From: Rubrivivax sp. | GTDB taxonomy: Bacteria > Pseudomonadota > Gammaproteobacteria > Burkholderiales > Burkholderiaceae_C | Reading direction: 5' to 3' | Assembly (NCBI GenBank): GCA_019635315.1 | Contig: JAHBZT010000009.1 | Location: 1-64,000 of the forward strand | Length of the DNA: 64,000 bases | Shown: positions 11,955-22,549 of the stretch, one piece after another | How the letters are laid out: each line of letters opens with the position of its first letter | Numbering within the stretch: the first letter of the stretch is position 1 | The notes under the pieces: generated by a model | What the model was told of the DNA's origin: nothing | What the model saw: the letters and a program-made list of their open reading frames with translations, nothing else | The model's database searches: none | Made by a program: the position numbers and the translations under genes

Positions 11955-13508
11955 ATGTGCGGCATCGTCGGCGTCATCTCCAGCACGCCCGTCAACCAGC
12001 TGATCTACGACGCGCTGCTGCTGCTGCAGCACCGCGGGCAGGACGCCGCCGGCATCGTCACGATGCAGGGCACCAAGTGCTTCATGCACAAGGCGCGCGG
12101 CATGGTGCGCGACGTCTTCCGCACGCGCAACATGCGCGCGCTGCCGGGCAACGTGGGTCTGGGCCAGGCGCGCTACCCGACCGCCGGCAACGCCTACAGC
12201 GAGGAGGAGGCGCAGCCGTTCTACGTCAATGCGCCCTACGGCATCGTGCTCGTGCACAACGGCAACCTGACCAACGCGCAGGCGCTGAAGCAGGAGCTGT
12301 TCGACGTCGACCGCCGCCACATCAACACCGAGAGCGACACCGAGGTGCTGATCAACGTGCTGGCGCACGAGCTCGAACGTTCGGGCCGCACGCTGCCGCT
12401 GACGCCCGACCAGGTCTTCGAGGCGGTGGCCGCGGTGCACCGGCGCGTCAAGGGCAGCTATGCGGTGGTGGCGCTGATCGCCGGCCACGGCCTGCTGGCC
12501 TTCCGCGACCCCTACGGCATCCGCCCGCTGTGCTTCGGCGAGGGGGAGGGCAGCGGCGACGGCGGGCGCGAGATCATGGTCGCCAGCGAATCGGTGGCGC
12601 TGGAAGGCACCGGGCACCGGCTGACGCGCGACGTGGCGCCCGGCGAGGCCATCTTCATCGACGAGGCCGGCCGGCTGCACAGCCGGCAGTGCGCCGAGGC
12701 GCCGACGCTGAACCCCTGCATCTTCGAATTCGTCTACCTCGCGCGGCCTGACTCGGTGCTCGACGGCATCAGCGTCTACCACGCGCGGCTCAACCTGGGC
12801 GAGTCGCTGGCGCAGCGGCTGATCTCGACGATGCCGCCGAGCGCCATCGACGTCGTGATCCCGATCCCGGAGAGCAGCCGCCCGAGCGCGATGCAGCTCG
12901 CGCACCGCATCGGCAAGCCCTACCGCGAGGGCTTCGTGAAGAACCGCTATGTCGGCCGCACATTCATCATGCCCGGGCAGGCGGTGCGCAAGAAGAGCGT
13001 GCGCCAGAAGCTCAATGCGATCGGCATGGAGTTCAAGGGCCGCAACGTGCTGCTGGTGGACGACAGCATCGTGCGCGGCACGACCAGCCGCGAGATCGTG
13101 CAGATGGCGCGCGAGGCCGGCGCGAACAAGGTCTACCTGGCCAGCGCGGCGCCGCCGGTGCGCCACCCCAACGTGTACGGCATCGACATGCCGACCAAGG
13201 AAGAGCTGATCGCGCATGGCCGCAGCATCGAGGAGATCCGCCAGTACATCGGCGCCGACGCGCTGATCTACCAGGACGTCGACGCGATGAAGCGCGCGGT
13301 CGGTGCGCTGAACAAGTCGCTCGCCGGCTTCGAGGCCAGCTGCTTCGACGGCCGCTACATCACCGGCGACGTGACGGCGTCGGACTTCGCGGCGCTGCAG
13401 GCGCAGCGCCGGCTGCAGTTCGACCTCGTCGACGGTGGCGACGACGGCCCCGGGCGTTCGCGCCTGGCGCTGCAGGGCGCGGCCGAGGGCGCCGAGGAGC
13501 GTGCATGA
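11955..13508 (+). CDS. purF: Amidophosphoribosyltransferase
   Basis: First committed step of purine synthesis: PRPP plus glutamine gives 5-phosphoribosylamine. The protein of 517 residues begins MCGIVGVIS, so processing exposes the N-terminal nucleophile Cys of the class II glutaminase domain. HRGQDAAGI and GQARYPTAG follow. The C-terminal phosphoribosyltransferase domain carries the PRPP motif [14 protein letters not shown]. No Cys cluster for an Fe-S centre of the Bacillus type is evident, in line with the E. coli type. Its stop overlaps the metZ start (ATGA). Confidence 0.98.
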   Translation: MCGIVGVISSTPVNQLIYDALLLLQHRGQDAAGIVTMQGTKCFMHKARGMVRDVFRTRNMRALPGNVGLGQARYPTAGNAYSEEEAQPFYVNAPYGIVLVHNGNLTNAQALKQELFDVDRRHINTESDTEVLINVLAHELERSGRTLPLTPDQVFEAVAAVHRRVKGSYAVVALIAGHGLLAFRDPYGIRPLCFGEGEGSGDGGREIMVASESVALEGTGHRLTRDVAPGEAIFIDEAGRLHSRQCAEAPTLNPCIFEFVYLARPDSVLDGISVYHARLNLGESLAQRLISTMPPSAIDVVIPIPESSRPSAMQLAHRIGKPYREGFVKNRYVGRTFIMPGQAVRKKSVRQKLNAIGMEFKGRNVLLVDDSIVRGTTSREIVQMAREAGANKVYLASAAPPVRHPNVYGIDMPTKEELIAHGRSIEEIRQYIGADALIYQDVDAMKRAVGALNKSLAGFEASCFDGRYITGDVTASDFAALQAQRRLQFDLVDGGDDGPGRSRLALQGAAEGAEERA

Positions 13509-14707
13509 TCCCGCGCGTGGACCTGCCGGCCGATGCGCGGCCCGACACGCTGGCCGTGCGCGAAGGCCTGCCGCGCACGCCCTGGGGCGAGAACAGCGAG
13601 GCGCTGTTCCTGACCAGCTCCTTCGTGCACCCGGACGCGGCGACCGCCGCCGCGCGCTTCGCCAACGAGGAGGAGGCCTTCGTCTACAGCCGCTTCGGCA
13701 ACCCGACGGTGACGATGATGGAGCGCCGGCTCGCGGCGCTGGAAGGCACCTCCGGCTGCATAGGCACCGCCAGCGGCATGGCGGCCATCCTGCTGCTGGT
13801 GCTGGGGCTGCTGAAGGCCGGCGACCATGTCGTGTGCTCGCGCAGCGTCTTCGGTTCGACGATCCGGCTGCTGCAGGACTTCGGCAAGTTCGGCATCGAG
13901 ACGAGCTTCGTTTCGCAGACCGATGTCGCCGAGTGGCGCAGCGCGATGCGGCCTTCGACGAAGCTGCTGTTCGCCGAGACCCCGAGCAACCCGCTGACCG
14001 AGGTCTGCGACATCGCGGCGCTCGCCGAGGTGGCGCATGGCAGCGGCGCGCTGCTGGCGGTCGACAACTGCTTCTGCACGCCGGCGCTGCAGCGGCCGGC
14101 GGCGCTGGGCGCCGACCTCGTCGTGCACAGCGGCACCAAGTACCTGGACGGGCAGGGTCGCGTGATCGCCGGCGCGGTCTGCGGCCCGTCGGCGCTGATC
14201 GAGAGCAAGCTGGTGCCGGTGATGCGCAGCGCCGGGATGAGCCTGAGCCCGTTCAACGCCTGGGTCGTGCTCAAGGGCCTGGAGACGCTGTCGGTGCGCC
14301 TGCACGCGCAGAGCGACCGCGCGCTGGCGCTCGCGCACTGGCTGCAGGCGCAGCCGGCGGTCGAGCGTGTCTACCACCCGGGCCTGGAGAGCCACCCGCA
14401 GCATGCGCTGGCGATGGCGCAGCAGGCCGGGCGCGGCGGCGCGGTGGTGTCCTTCGTCGTGCGCGGCGGGCGCGCTGCCGCCTTCGGCGTGATCGACGCC
14501 ATGCGCATCTGCAGCATCACCGCCAACCTGGGCGACACCAAGACCACCATCACGCACCCGGCCAGCACCTCGCATGGCCGGCTGACCGAGGAGCAGCGGC
14601 TGGCCGCCGGCATCACGCAGGGGCTGATCCGCGTCGCGGTCGGCCTCGAGGACCTGGAAGACCTGAAGGCCGACCTGCTGCACGGACTGGCCGCCGCAGC
14701 GGCATGA
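13505..14707 (+). CDS. metZ: O-succinylhomoserine sulfhydrylase
   Basis: PLP enzyme of the Cys/Met metabolism family that makes homocysteine from O-succinylhomoserine and sulfide. The 400-residue protein has YSRFGNPTV near residue 60, the PLP-binding K212 in [12 protein letters not shown], and the C-terminal [16 protein letters not shown] motif. The GQGR after the PLP Lys and the position right after purF are typical of MetZ. A second, MetY-type sulfhydrylase lies at 44869-46176, so this genome may make homocysteine from more than one activated homoserine. Confidence 0.93.
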   Translation: MIPRVDLPADARPDTLAVREGLPRTPWGENSEALFLTSSFVHPDAATAAARFANEEEAFVYSRFGNPTVTMMERRLAALEGTSGCIGTASGMAAILLLVLGLLKAGDHVVCSRSVFGSTIRLLQDFGKFGIETSFVSQTDVAEWRSAMRPSTKLLFAETPSNPLTEVCDIAALAEVAHGSGALLAVDNCFCTPALQRPAALGADLVVHSGTKYLDGQGRVIAGAVCGPSALIESKLVPVMRSAGMSLSPFNAWVVLKGLETLSVRLHAQSDRALALAHWLQAQPAVERVYHPGLESHPQHALAMAQQAGRGGAVVSFVVRGGRAAAFGVIDAMRICSITANLGDTKTTITHPASTSHGRLTEEQRLAAGITQGLIRVAVGLEDLEDLKADLLHGLAAAAA

Positions 14708-14711
14708 CCGC

Positions 14712-16151
14712 ATGAAACCCGCACCCCGCAGCGGACGCAGCGTCCGCACCCGCATCGCGCCGTCGCCCACCGGCTTCCTGCACCTGGGCACCGCGCGCAC
14801 GGCGCTGTACTCCTGGGCCTACGCGCGCCACCACGGCGGGCAGTTCGTGCTGCGCATCGAGGACACCGACGTCGCGCGCTCCAGCGACGAGTCCGTGCAG
14901 CAGATCCTGGACGCGATGCACTGGCTGGGCCTGGACTACGACGAAGGTCCGTACTTCCAGATGCAGCGCCTGGCGCGCTACCACGAGGTCGTCGAGCAGA
15001 TGATCGCCGCCGGCACCGCGTACCGCTGCTGGTGCACGCCCGAGGAACTGGACGCCATGCGCGAGGCGCAGCGTGCGCGCGGCGAGAAGACGCGCTACGA
15101 CGGCCGCTGGCGCCCGGCGCCCGGCAAGGTGCTGCCGCCGGCGCCCGCGGGCGTGCAGCCGGTCGTGCGCTTCGCCAACCCGGGCGACGGCGTCGTGACC
15201 TGGGACGACCTGGTCAAGGGCACGATCAGCATCGCCAACGAGGAGATCGACGACCTCATCATCCTGCGCCCGCCTCCAGAGGGCGCGCCGCCCGGCACGC
15301 TGGGCGTGCCCACCTACAACTTCGCCGTCGTCGTCGACGACTGGGACATGGGCATCACGCATGTCTTCCGCGGCGACGAGCACATCAACAACACGCCCTG
15401 GCAGATCAACATCTTCGCCGCGCTGAAGGCGCCGCTGCCGGAATTCGGCCACTGCCCCATCATCCTGGGCGAGGACGGCCTGAAGCTGTCCAAGCGGCGC
15501 GGCGCGGTCAGCGTCACCGCCTACCAGGAGATGGGCTACCTGCCCGAGGCCATGCTCAACTACCTGGCGCGCCTGGGCTGGAGCCACGGCGACGACGAGC
15601 TCTTCACGCGCGAGCAGATGGTGCAGTGGTTCGACGGCAGCCACCTCGCGAAGAGCCCGGCGCAGTGGGACCCGGCCAAGCTGGCCTGGGTCAATGCGCA
15701 GTACCTGAAGAAGGCCGGCGACGAGCGCCTGGCCGCTCTGGTGCAGCAGCAGCTGGCGACACGCGGCGTGGTCGCCGGCGACCTGGCGCTGCTGGCGCGC
15801 GCGGCGGCGCTGTTCAAGGACCGCTGCAGCACGGTGGTCGAGCTCGCCGACTGGATCGAGATGCTGTTCGTCGGCGTGCGCCCACGCGAGGAGGACCTCG
15901 CGGCCCATGTCACGCCGGCCGTGGTGCCGGCGCTGCGCGTGCTGCGCGACCGCCTCGCCGAGGTGGAGTGGTCCGCGGCGGCGATCGGCGCCGCGCTGAA
16001 GGCGGTGCTGGCCGAGCACCAGCTGAAGATGCCGCAGCTGGCGGTGCCGCTGCGCGTGCTGGTCACCGCGCGCACGCAGACGCCGTCCATCGACGCCGTG
16101 CTGGCCCTCTTCCCGCGCGAGGAAGTGCTGTCGCGCTTGCGAAGCGTCTGA
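14712..16151 (+). CDS. gltX: Glutamate-tRNA ligase
   Basis: Charges tRNA-Glu (and in many bacteria tRNA-Gln). The 479-residue class I synthetase has the HIGH-type motif FLHLG at residues 22-26 within [28 protein letters not shown], the Cys-containing YRCWC segment near residue 105, and the KMSKS-type motif KLSKR at 258-262. Start ATG 14712 leaves a 14-residue basic leader before the fold. It is placed immediately upstream of a tRNA cluster that includes tRNA-Glu itself. Confidence 0.97.
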   Translation: MKPAPRSGRSVRTRIAPSPTGFLHLGTARTALYSWAYARHHGGQFVLRIEDTDVARSSDESVQQILDAMHWLGLDYDEGPYFQMQRLARYHEVVEQMIAAGTAYRCWCTPEELDAMREAQRARGEKTRYDGRWRPAPGKVLPPAPAGVQPVVRFANPGDGVVTWDDLVKGTISIANEEIDDLIILRPPPEGAPPGTLGVPTYNFAVVVDDWDMGITHVFRGDEHINNTPWQINIFAALKAPLPEFGHCPIILGEDGLKLSKRRGAVSVTAYQEMGYLPEAMLNYLARLGWSHGDDELFTREQMVQWFDGSHLAKSPAQWDPAKLAWVNAQYLKKAGDERLAALVQQQLATRGVVAGDLALLARAAALFKDRCSTVVELADWIEMLFVGVRPREEDLAAHVTPAVVPALRVLRDRLAEVEWSAAAIGAALKAVLAEHQLKMPQLAVPLRVLVTARTQTPSIDAVLALFPREEVLSRLRSV

Positions 16152-16167
16152 GAACTTGGGCTATACT
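16137..16167 (+). promoter_or_regulatory. Candidate sigma-70 promoter for the tRNA cluster
   Basis: TATACT at 16162-16167 is a near-consensus -10 box in an otherwise GC-rich region, followed by a GC-rich discriminator, as usual for stable-RNA promoters. TTGCGA at 16137-16142 could be the -35, but the 19-base spacing is longer than optimal. It starts inside the last codons of gltX and lies about 85 bases before tRNA-Ala. Confidence 0.45.
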
Positions 16168-16251
16168 TTAGGGCTCGCTTGAACAGCGCCTGCGACCGGC
16201 ACCAAGGTTCTCGAAGAACCGATGCGCCGGCCGGGGTTTCCGGAGTGATCT

Positions 16252-16327
<76 letters not shown>

Positions 16328-16359
16328 CACAAGCGCTGTTCAAGTCGATGAAGGTTTGA

Positions 16360-16435
16360 GTCCCCTTCGTCTAGAGGCCTAGGACACGACCCTTTCACGG
16401 TTGTAACAGGGGTTCGAATCCCCTAGGGGACGCCA
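16360..16435 (+). tRNA. tRNA-Glu (UUC)
   Basis: The acceptor stem GTCCCCT pairs with AGGGGAC. The anticodon stem CGACC/GGTTG with loop CTTTCAC gives anticodon TTC. The T arm contains GGTTCGAATC, and GCCA is encoded at the 3' end. It lies 32 bases after tRNA-Ala, so the two are probably co-transcribed. Confidence 0.97.
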
Positions 16436-16481
16436 AGTTCGACGGCGCTTGGGCAGGCAGCGATGCCGCCGAAGCCGTCAT

Positions 16482-16558
16482 GGAGCGGTAGTTCAGTTGG
16501 TTAGAATACCGGCCTGTCACGCCGGGGGTCGCGGGTTCGAGCCCCGTCCGCTCCGCCA
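16482..16558 (+). tRNA. tRNA-Asp (GUC)
   Basis: The acceptor stem GGAGCGG pairs with CCGCTCC. The anticodon stem CCGGC/GCCGG with loop CTGTCAC gives anticodon GTC. The T arm contains GGTTCGAGC and the 3' end GCCA is encoded. It is the third tRNA of the cluster and is followed ten bases later by a strong terminator hairpin. Confidence 0.97.
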
Positions 16559-16567
16559 ACCATCTCC

Positions 16568-16603
16568 AGCCCCTGCCGGGCAACCGGCAGGGGCTTCGTT
16601 CTT
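16568..16603 (+). terminator. Rho-independent terminator after the tRNA cluster
   Basis: A perfect 12-bp stem, AGCCCCTGCCGG at 16568-16579 and CCGGCAGGGGCT at 16584-16595, with a GCAA tetraloop, is followed by the T-rich TCGTTCTT. This is the clearest intrinsic terminator in the window and closes the tRNA transcript. Confidence 0.88.
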
Positions 16604-16711
16604 GGCGGGTCCGCTCCCGGGAGGATTCCCGTCGCGAGCGCTCAATGTGCGGCCGCGGACGGTCGATAAGGACGCAGGTCCGACCTCACGCGCGCCGTCT
16701 CCGCGCCGCCG

Positions 16712-17926
16712 ATGCTCAAGAAGATTCCCGTCGATCAGCTCCGCCTGGGCATGTTCCTCGCGCGCGTCGAGGGCCGCTGGCTCGACCACCCGTTCTGGCG
16801 CGCCAGCTTCGCGATCGAACGTGTGGAGGTGCTGGCCCAGCTGCGCGAGTGCGGCGTGAAGGAGTGCTGGATCGACGTCGCGCGCGGGCTGGACGTCGCC
16901 GCGCCGGCTGCGTCGGCGCCTGCCGCGCCGCCGGCGTCGCTGCACGCACCGGCGCCGCCGGCCCGCCGCACGCTGGACGAGGAACTGCAGGCCGCCGCCG
17001 CCGTCTGCCGCCGCGGCCGCGAGGCCGTGGTCGGCCTGTTCACCGAAGCGCGGCTGGGCCGCGCGCTGGAGGTCGAGCGCTGCGCACCGCTGGTCGAGCA
17101 GATCGCCGAGTCCGTCTTCCGCAACCCCGACGCGCTGGTCAGCCTGGCGCGACTGAAGACCCGCGACGACTACACCTACCTGCACTCGGTGGCGGTGTGC
17201 GCGCTGATGGTGTCGCTGGGGCGGCAGCTGGGCCTGGACGACGAGGCCTGCCGCCAGGCCGGGCTGGCCGGGCTGGTGCACGACATCGGCAAGGCGGCGA
17301 TGCCGCTGGCGGTGCTGAACAAGCCGGGCAAGCTCAGCGAGCAGGAGTTCGGCATCATGCGCGGCCACCCGCAGGCCGGCCACGACCTGCTGGCCGGCTC
17401 GCCGGACGCCACGCCGGCCATGCTGGACGTGACGCTGCACCACCACGAGCGCATCGACGGCGCCGGCTACCCGCACCAGCTGGCCGGCGACGCGATCACG
17501 CGCCTGGTGCGCATGGGCGCGGTGTGCGACGTCTACGACGCGATCACCTCCGACCGCCCGTACAAGGCCGGCTGGGACCCGGCCGAGAGCATCGCCCGCA
17601 TGGCCTCGTGGAAGGGCCACTTCGACGAGGACATCCTGAAGGCCTTCGTGCGCGGCCTGGGCATCTACCCGACCGGTTCGCTGGTGCGGCTGGCCAGCGG
17701 CAAGCTGGCCGTGGTGGTCGAGCAGAATCCGCAGCTGCCGGTGGCGCCGGTGGTCAAGGTGTTCTTCTCGACGAAGTCGCAGATGCCGATCGCGCCGCAG
17801 CGCGTGGACCTCGCGCGGCCGCAGTGCAGCGACCGCATCGTCGGCCGCCACGAGCGCGCGAAGGGCGAGTTTCCGCAGATCGACGAGCTGTGGGCCGGCG
17901 CCGAGGCGCAGCGGCGCCACCGCTGA
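16712..17926 (+). CDS. DUF3391 + HD-GYP domain protein (putative cyclic-di-GMP phosphodiesterase)
   Basis: A 404-residue soluble protein. The N-terminal DUF3391-like region begins LKKIPVDQLRLGMFL. A variable Ala/Pro linker follows (about residues 65-90). The HD-GYP domain then spans about 145-330, with YLHSVAVCALM, the catalytic HD pair H190-D191 in VHDIGK, HHHERIDGAGYP (the GYP motif) and DVYDAITSDRPYK. Key residues are intact, so hydrolysis of cyclic di-GMP is likely, though HD-GYP proteins can have other targets. It is transcribed alone after the tRNA terminator. A signal input other than the N-terminal domain is not visible. Confidence 0.88.
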   Translation: MLKKIPVDQLRLGMFLARVEGRWLDHPFWRASFAIERVEVLAQLRECGVKECWIDVARGLDVAAPAASAPAAPPASLHAPAPPARRTLDEELQAAAAVCRRGREAVVGLFTEARLGRALEVERCAPLVEQIAESVFRNPDALVSLARLKTRDDYTYLHSVAVCALMVSLGRQLGLDDEACRQAGLAGLVHDIGKAAMPLAVLNKPGKLSEQEFGIMRGHPQAGHDLLAGSPDATPAMLDVTLHHHERIDGAGYPHQLAGDAITRLVRMGAVCDVYDAITSDRPYKAGWDPAESIARMASWKGHFDEDILKAFVRGLGIYPTGSLVRLASGKLAVVVEQNPQLPVAPVVKVFFSTKSQMPIAPQRVDLARPQCSDRIVGRHERAKGEFPQIDELWAGAEAQRRHR

Positions 17927-18028
17927 CCAGGGCGCCGCGTCACTGGCGCCCGGCGCGCCACGGACGCCGCGTAGACGCCCCTACACTCGCGGCCATGCCG
18001 GCGCCTGCCTGCCGGCAACGGAGTCGCG

Positions 18029-19615
18029 ATGAAGTTGCTGCCCCTCCTGCTGCGCGCCGCCGCCGTGCTGGCGGCCACGCTGGCCCTGGCCGGCGCCGCG
18101 CAGGCCCAGACGCTGCGCTGGGCCAGCCAGGGCGACCCGCTGACCATGGACCCGCATTCGCAGAACGAGGGCCTGACCAATACGACCAACGGCCAGGTCT
18201 ACGAGCGGCTGACGCGGCGCAACCGGCGGCTCGAGATCGTGCCGTCGCTGGCGGTGTCGTGGCAGCAGACCGCGCCGCTGGCCTGGCGCTTCCGGCTGCG
18301 CGAGGGCGTGAAGTTCCACGACGGCACGCCGCTGACGGCCGACGACGTCGTGTTCTCGGTCAAGCGCGCGCAGGACCCGGTGAGCACCTTCTCGGTCTAC
18401 GCCAGCGCGCTGGGCACGCCGGTGGCGATCGACCCGCTGACGGTGGAGTTCCGGCTGCCGCAGGTCAACCCGATCTTCATGGAGCACGTCGACTCGATCT
18501 TCATCATGAGCCGGGCCTGGGCCGAGAAGCACCGCGTGCTGCGACCGCTGGACTTCAAGAACCGCGAGGAGAGCCACGCCTCGTTCAACGCCAACGGCAC
18601 CGGTCCGTACATGCTGGTGCAGCGCCAGCCCGGCATCCGCACCAGCTACCGGCGCCACGCCCAGTGGTGGGACCGCCACGAGGGCAACGTGCAGGAGATC
18701 GTCTTCACGCCGATCGCCAACGACGCCACCCGGCTGGCGGCGCTGGTCTCGGGCCAGATCGACTTCGTGCTCGACCCGGCGCCGCGCGACGTGCCGCGGC
18801 TGCGCAACACGGCGGGCGTGAAGGTCGTCGAGGGGCCGGAGAACCGCATCGTCTTCATCGGCATGGACCAGCACCGCGACGAGCTGCTGCACGGCAGCGT
18901 CAAGGACCGCAACCCCTTCAAGGACCTGCGCGTGCGCCGGGCGCTGTACCACGCGATCGACATCGAGGCGATCCGCAGCAAGCTGATGAACGGCCAGAGT
19001 GCGCCCACCGGCGGCCTGACGCCCAGCCCGCTGGGCGCCTACAACGACCCGCAGGTCGAGACGCGGCTGCCCTTCGACCTGGCGCGAGCGCGGGCGCTGA
19101 TGGCCGAGGCCGGCTACGCGGACGGCTTCGAGGTCACGCTGGACTGCCCGAACAACCGCTACGTCAACGACGAGGAGATCTGCATCGCGCTGGCCACCAT
19201 GTGGTCGCAGCTCAAGCTGCGCGTGCGTGTCAACGCGATGCCGCGCTCGACCTACTTCCCCAGGCTCGAGAAGTTCGACACCAGCCTGTACATGCTGGGC
19301 TGGGGCGGCGCGGTGACCGACGCCGAGACGACGATGACGCCGGTGCTGCGCACGCCCGGCGACAAGGGGGTGGGCCTGTACAACTACGGCCGCGCCAGCA
19401 ACCCGCGCGCCGACGCGCTGGCGGCGCAGAGCACGACCGAGGCCGACCCCGCGAAGCGCGAGCAACTGGTGCGCGCCGCGCTGAGCGAATACACCAGCCA
19501 GGTCCACGTGCTGCCGCTGCACCGCCAGTTCATCCCCTGGGCGGCGCGCAGCAACGTCGAGGTCGTGCACCGGCCCGACAACTGGCTGGAAGTGGCCTGG
19601 ATCAACATCCGCTGA
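18029..19615 (+). CDS. ABC transporter substrate-binding protein, family 5 (peptide/nickel type)
   Basis: A 528-residue periplasmic binding protein with a clear signal peptide (basic start, hydrophobic core, cleavage near AQA-QT at residue 26). It has the family 5 opening TLRWASQGDPLTMDPHS and the signature WRFRLREGVKFHDGTPLTADDVVFS. The NGTGPYML motif and a C-terminal HRQFIPWA segment fit oligopeptide-type binders. No permease or ATPase gene is adjacent, so its partners must be encoded elsewhere. Substrate cannot be deduced. The 3' end abuts a 105-bp dispersed repeat. Confidence 0.88.
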   Translation: MKLLPLLLRAAAVLAATLALAGAAQAQTLRWASQGDPLTMDPHSQNEGLTNTTNGQVYERLTRRNRRLEIVPSLAVSWQQTAPLAWRFRLREGVKFHDGTPLTADDVVFSVKRAQDPVSTFSVYASALGTPVAIDPLTVEFRLPQVNPIFMEHVDSIFIMSRAWAEKHRVLRPLDFKNREESHASFNANGTGPYMLVQRQPGIRTSYRRHAQWWDRHEGNVQEIVFTPIANDATRLAALVSGQIDFVLDPAPRDVPRLRNTAGVKVVEGPENRIVFIGMDQHRDELLHGSVKDRNPFKDLRVRRALYHAIDIEAIRSKLMNGQSAPTGGLTPSPLGAYNDPQVETRLPFDLARARALMAEAGYADGFEVTLDCPNNRYVNDEEICIALATMWSQLKLRVRVNAMPRSTYFPRLEKFDTSLYMLGWGGAVTDAETTMTPVLRTPGDKGVGLYNYGRASNPRADALAAQSTTEADPAKREQLVRAALSEYTSQVHVLPLHRQFIPWAARSNVEVVHRPDNWLEVAWINIR

Positions 19616-19633
19616 CCCCGCCCGCGGCACTTC

Positions 19634-19738
19634 ATACGGCTTCGCATTCAACGCGCCAACCGCGTTGCTTTGCCTCGCCGTGCGTCAGCACTGTCTTCGG
19701 CTTCGCGCCTTGTTGTCGCATCGAATGCGAAGCCGTAT
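19634..19738. repeat. 105-bp dispersed repeat with terminal inverted repeats, copy 1
   Basis: It begins ATACGGCTTCGCATTC and ends GAATGCGAAGCCGTAT, perfect 16-bp terminal inverted repeats. A second copy at 55770-55874 has the same length and differs at only 6 positions. It lies between two convergent genes, and its last base is the first base of the leftward gene's stop codon (19738-19740). There is no coding capacity. It could act as a bidirectional terminator or be a small non-autonomous mobile (REP/MITE-like) element. Confidence 0.85.
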
Positions 19739-20169
19739 CAGGCGGTCGCTCGGCGGCGCACGGCCTCCAGGTAGGCCTGGCCGTCGGGCGGCAGGCCGCT
19801 CCTCTGGCTGGCCCAGACCATCTCGCCCAGGCACTCCATGACCTCGTGGTGCGCGTCGTGCAGCGATCCGCGGCGCGCGGCCAGCAACTGCACCGCCTGG
19901 CGGATGCCGGTGGGCTGGTCGATCGCGAGCTGCTCCTCGATCGTCAGGTGCATGGCCAGGTGCAGGAAGGGATTCGTGCGCCCGTCCTCCACCGTGTACA
20001 TCGCGTCCAGCGCCGCGGCCTCGTCGGCCAGCTCGGCGTGGTACTCGGGATGCTCGGCGATCCAGGTCGCGGCGATCGCCTGCATGGGCTCCAGCGGCGC
20101 GCCGTCGCGCCAGCGTGCATAGGCGGCGCAGAAGAATCGCCGCACGTCCGACTGGGAGGGCTGGAACAT
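19738..20169 (-). CDS. DUF1841 family protein
   Basis: A 143-residue soluble protein starting [13 protein letters not shown] and carrying the DUF1841-type core: [27 protein letters not shown], then [16 protein letters not shown] near the C-terminus. The family is a small conserved proteobacterial one of unknown function; repeated His/Glu pairs hint at metal binding but nothing more. ATG 20169 was preferred over a longer frame (to 20196) because the family starts there. It is transcribed divergently from the RutE-like gene with 41 bases between starts. Confidence 0.85.
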   Translation of the reverse strand: MFQPSQSDVRRFFCAAYARWRDGAPLEPMQAIAATWIAEHPEYHAELADEAAALDAMYTVEDGRTNPFLHLAMHLTIEEQLAIDQPTGIRQAVQLLAARRGSLHDAHHEVMECLGEMVWASQRSGLPPDGQAYLEAVRRRATA

Positions 20170-20210
20170 CCGAGAATTGTCGCCGTTGTCCCCCATCCCC
20201 TCGTCACCCG

Positions 20211-20786
20211 ATGAACATCACGACCGAACAGCTCTTCACCGAAGCCCGCACCCAGAACGGCTACCTGCCGCAGCCGGTGTCCGACGAGCAGCTGCGCCAG
20301 CTCTACGACCTGCTCAAGTGGGGCCCGACCTCGGCCAACTGCTGCCCGGCGCGTTTCCTGTTCGTGCGCAGTGCCGAGGCCAAGGCGCGGCTGGCGGCCT
20401 GCGTCAGCGTCGGCAACGTGGCCAAGGTGCAGGAAGCGCCGGTGACGGTGATCGTCGGCATGGACCTGGCCTTCCCGGACAAGCTGCCGCAGCTGTTTCC
20501 GCACACCGACGCGCGCGCCTGGTTCGAGGGCAAGCCGGAGCTGGTGCAGTCGACCGCCTTCCGCAACAGCAGCCTGCAGGGCGCCTACCTGATCATGGCC
20601 GCGCGCGCGCTCGGTCTGGGCACCGGGCCGATGAGCGGCTTCGATGCCGCGAAGCTGGACGCCGAGTTCTGGGCCGGCACCAGCGTGCGCACCAATTTCA
20701 TCTGCGCGCTGGGCCAGGGCGACCCGGCGAAGATCAAGCCGCGCAGCCCGCGCCTGAGCTTCGACGAGGCCTGCCGGCTTGTCTGA
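20211..20786 (+). CDS. rutE: RutE-like malonic semialdehyde reductase (nitroreductase family)
   Basis: A 191-residue FMN-dependent nitroreductase-fold protein that aligns with E. coli RutE over its whole length: [60 protein letters not shown] and the ending [12 protein letters not shown]. In E. coli RutE reduces malonic semialdehyde to 3-hydroxypropionate in pyrimidine degradation. The other rut genes are absent here, so a general NAD(P)H reductase role is also possible. Its end overlaps the start of the following permease. Confidence 0.85.
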   Translation: MNITTEQLFTEARTQNGYLPQPVSDEQLRQLYDLLKWGPTSANCCPARFLFVRSAEAKARLAACVSVGNVAKVQEAPVTVIVGMDLAFPDKLPQLFPHTDARAWFEGKPELVQSTAFRNSSLQGAYLIMAARALGLGTGPMSGFDAAKLDAEFWAGTSVRTNFICALGQGDPAKIKPRSPRLSFDEACRLV

Positions 20787-21582
20787 CCCGGCGTCGGCCT
20801 GGCGCTGGCTGGCCGACGCCTGGGCGGCGGCGCCCGTCGTCACCGACCCGCTGTTCTACGCCATCGCGGTGCCGGCGGTGCTGCTGATGGGCCTGGCCAA
20901 GAGCGGCTTCGCGGCCGGCTTCGGATCGCTGACGACGCCGATGATGGCGCTGGTGGTGCCGGTGCCGCAGGCCGCGGCCATCATGCTGCCGCTGCTGCTG
21001 GTGATGGACGTGACCGGACTGCAGCAGCTCTGGCGTGACCGCGACCCCGCGCTGCTGCGCCAGCTGCTGCCCTGGGGCCTGCTCGGCACGGTGATCGGCA
21101 CGCTGCTGTTCGGCGTGCTGTCGTCGGCCACGGTGGCCGGCGTGGTCGGCGCGCTGACGCTGCTGTTCCTGGCGCAGCGGCTGCTGTTCAGGCCGCGTGC
21201 CGACGCCCCGCCGGCACCGCGCTGGGTCGGCCGGGCCTGCGCCGCGGCGGCGGGCTTCACCAGCTTCGTCGCCCACGCCGGCCATCCGCCGCTGGCCGCC
21301 TACGTGCTGCCGCTGCGCCTGGAGCCGCGCCGGCTGGCCGGCACGCTGGCGGTCTTCTTCGGCGCCATCAACCTGTCGAAGTGGATCCCGTATGCGGCGC
21401 TGGGGCTGATCGACCTGCGCAACATGGCCACGTCGCTGATGCTGGCGCCGCTGGCGCCGCTGGGCGTGTGGGCCGGCGTCTGGCTGGTGCGCCGCGTCAG
21501 CAGCACCTGGTTCTACCGGCTCGCCTACACCGGGATGGCGCTCACCGGCTGCAAGCTGCTGTGGGACGGCCTGCGCGCATAG
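20779..21582 (+). CDS. TauE/SafE family sulfite/organosulfonate exporter-type permease
   Basis: A 267-residue integral membrane protein with about eight hydrophobic helices and the family hallmark [20 protein letters not shown] near residue 35, repeated weakly in the second half ([17 protein letters not shown]). The only start upstream of the first helix is TTG at 20779, which overlaps the end of the reductase gene; no ATG or GTG precedes the helix. TauE/SafE proteins move anions such as sulfite, sulfoacetate or other organic acids, but the substrate here is unknown. Confidence 0.82.
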   Translation: MSDPASAWRWLADAWAAAPVVTDPLFYAIAVPAVLLMGLAKSGFAAGFGSLTTPMMALVVPVPQAAAIMLPLLLVMDVTGLQQLWRDRDPALLRQLLPWGLLGTVIGTLLFGVLSSATVAGVVGALTLLFLAQRLLFRPRADAPPAPRWVGRACAAAAGFTSFVAHAGHPPLAAYVLPLRLEPRRLAGTLAVFFGAINLSKWIPYAALGLIDLRNMATSLMLAPLAPLGVWAGVWLVRRVSSTWFYRLAYTGMALTGCKLLWDGLRA

Positions 21583-21703
21583 GCCTGGCGCCGGCAGGGG
21601 CGACCGCCACGCCGCGCGGTATATTTGCCCAAATGCAATGACCGCCCGGCGGTCGCCCCGCGCGCAGCACCGTGCGGGCGCGGCCGGCAGGCCCCGCGAC
21701 GCG

Positions 21704-22513
21704 ATGCCCCGACCTACTTGGCTGGCCCCGGCCGGCGTGGTGATCCTGCTGCTGGCCGGCGCGGCGGCCTGGTGGTGGCAGCGCGGTGGCGAGCCCGCCG
21801 TCGTGGCGCCGCCGCCGACGCCGGTGACCGAGCAGCGCGCCGAGGCGCCGGCGGCCCCTGCCGAGCCGGCGGCCTCCGAGCCCCTGCCGCCCGCCGCGCG
21901 CCCCGACGAACCGCCGCTGCCGCGCGACGACACCGCGGTGCGGCAGGCACTGGTCGACCTGCTCGGCCGCGACGCCGTGCTGCGCCTGGTGCAGGGCGAC
22001 GGCTTCGCGCGCCGCGTCGCCGCCACCGTCGACAACCTGGCGCGCCCGCACGCGGCGCCGCGGCTGTGGCCGGTCAATCCGACCGCGGGCCGCTTTGCGG
22101 TCGACGACGACGGCCGCATCACCGAGGCCAACGCACGCCGCTACGACGCGCTGCTCGGCGTCGTGCTGGCGATCGATGCGCCGCGCGCCGCCGCGCTGTA
22201 CCGGCGCCTGCTGCCGCAGCTGCAGGCGGCCTACGAGGAGCTCGGCTACCCGGGCCGCAGCTTCCACGCCCGGCTGGTCGCGGTGATCGACCATCTGGTC
22301 GCGACCGAGGTACCGCGCGAGCCGCCGCGGACCGTGCTGACCGACGTCAAGGGCCCGATCGCCCCCGAGCGGCCCTGGGTGCGCCACGAATATGCCGACC
22401 CGGCGCTGGAGGCGGCCTCGGCCGGCCGCCGCATCCTGTGGCGGCTGGGCGCGGAGCGGCAGCGCCGGGTGCAGGACTGGCTGCGCGCGCTGCGCGCCGA
22501 GATCACGCGCTGA
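21704..22513 (+). CDS. DUF3014 family membrane-anchored protein
   Basis: A 269-residue protein with an N-terminal membrane anchor (LAPAGVVILLLAGAAAWWW, residues about 7-25), then a Pro/Ala/Glu-rich periplasmic linker to about residue 80, then a globular domain matching DUF3014: LVDLLGRDAVLRLVQGDGF, VDNLARPHAAPRLWPVNP, and LPQLQAAYEELGYPGRSFH. The ATG at 21704 places the helix next to the start. The function of this family is unknown. It converges on the hut cluster, with its end 36 bases from hutF. Confidence 0.82.
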   Translation: MPRPTWLAPAGVVILLLAGAAAWWWQRGGEPAVVAPPPTPVTEQRAEAPAAPAEPAASEPLPPAARPDEPPLPRDDTAVRQALVDLLGRDAVLRLVQGDGFARRVAATVDNLARPHAAPRLWPVNPTAGRFAVDDDGRITEANARRYDALLGVVLAIDAPRAAALYRRLLPQLQAAYEELGYPGRSFHARLVAVIDHLVATEVPREPPRTVLTDVKGPIAPERPWVRHEYADPALEAASAGRRILWRLGAERQRRVQDWLRALRAEITR

Positions 22514-22549
22514 ACCCGGCGGCGACGCGGCGCGGCGCGCCGGGCGTGC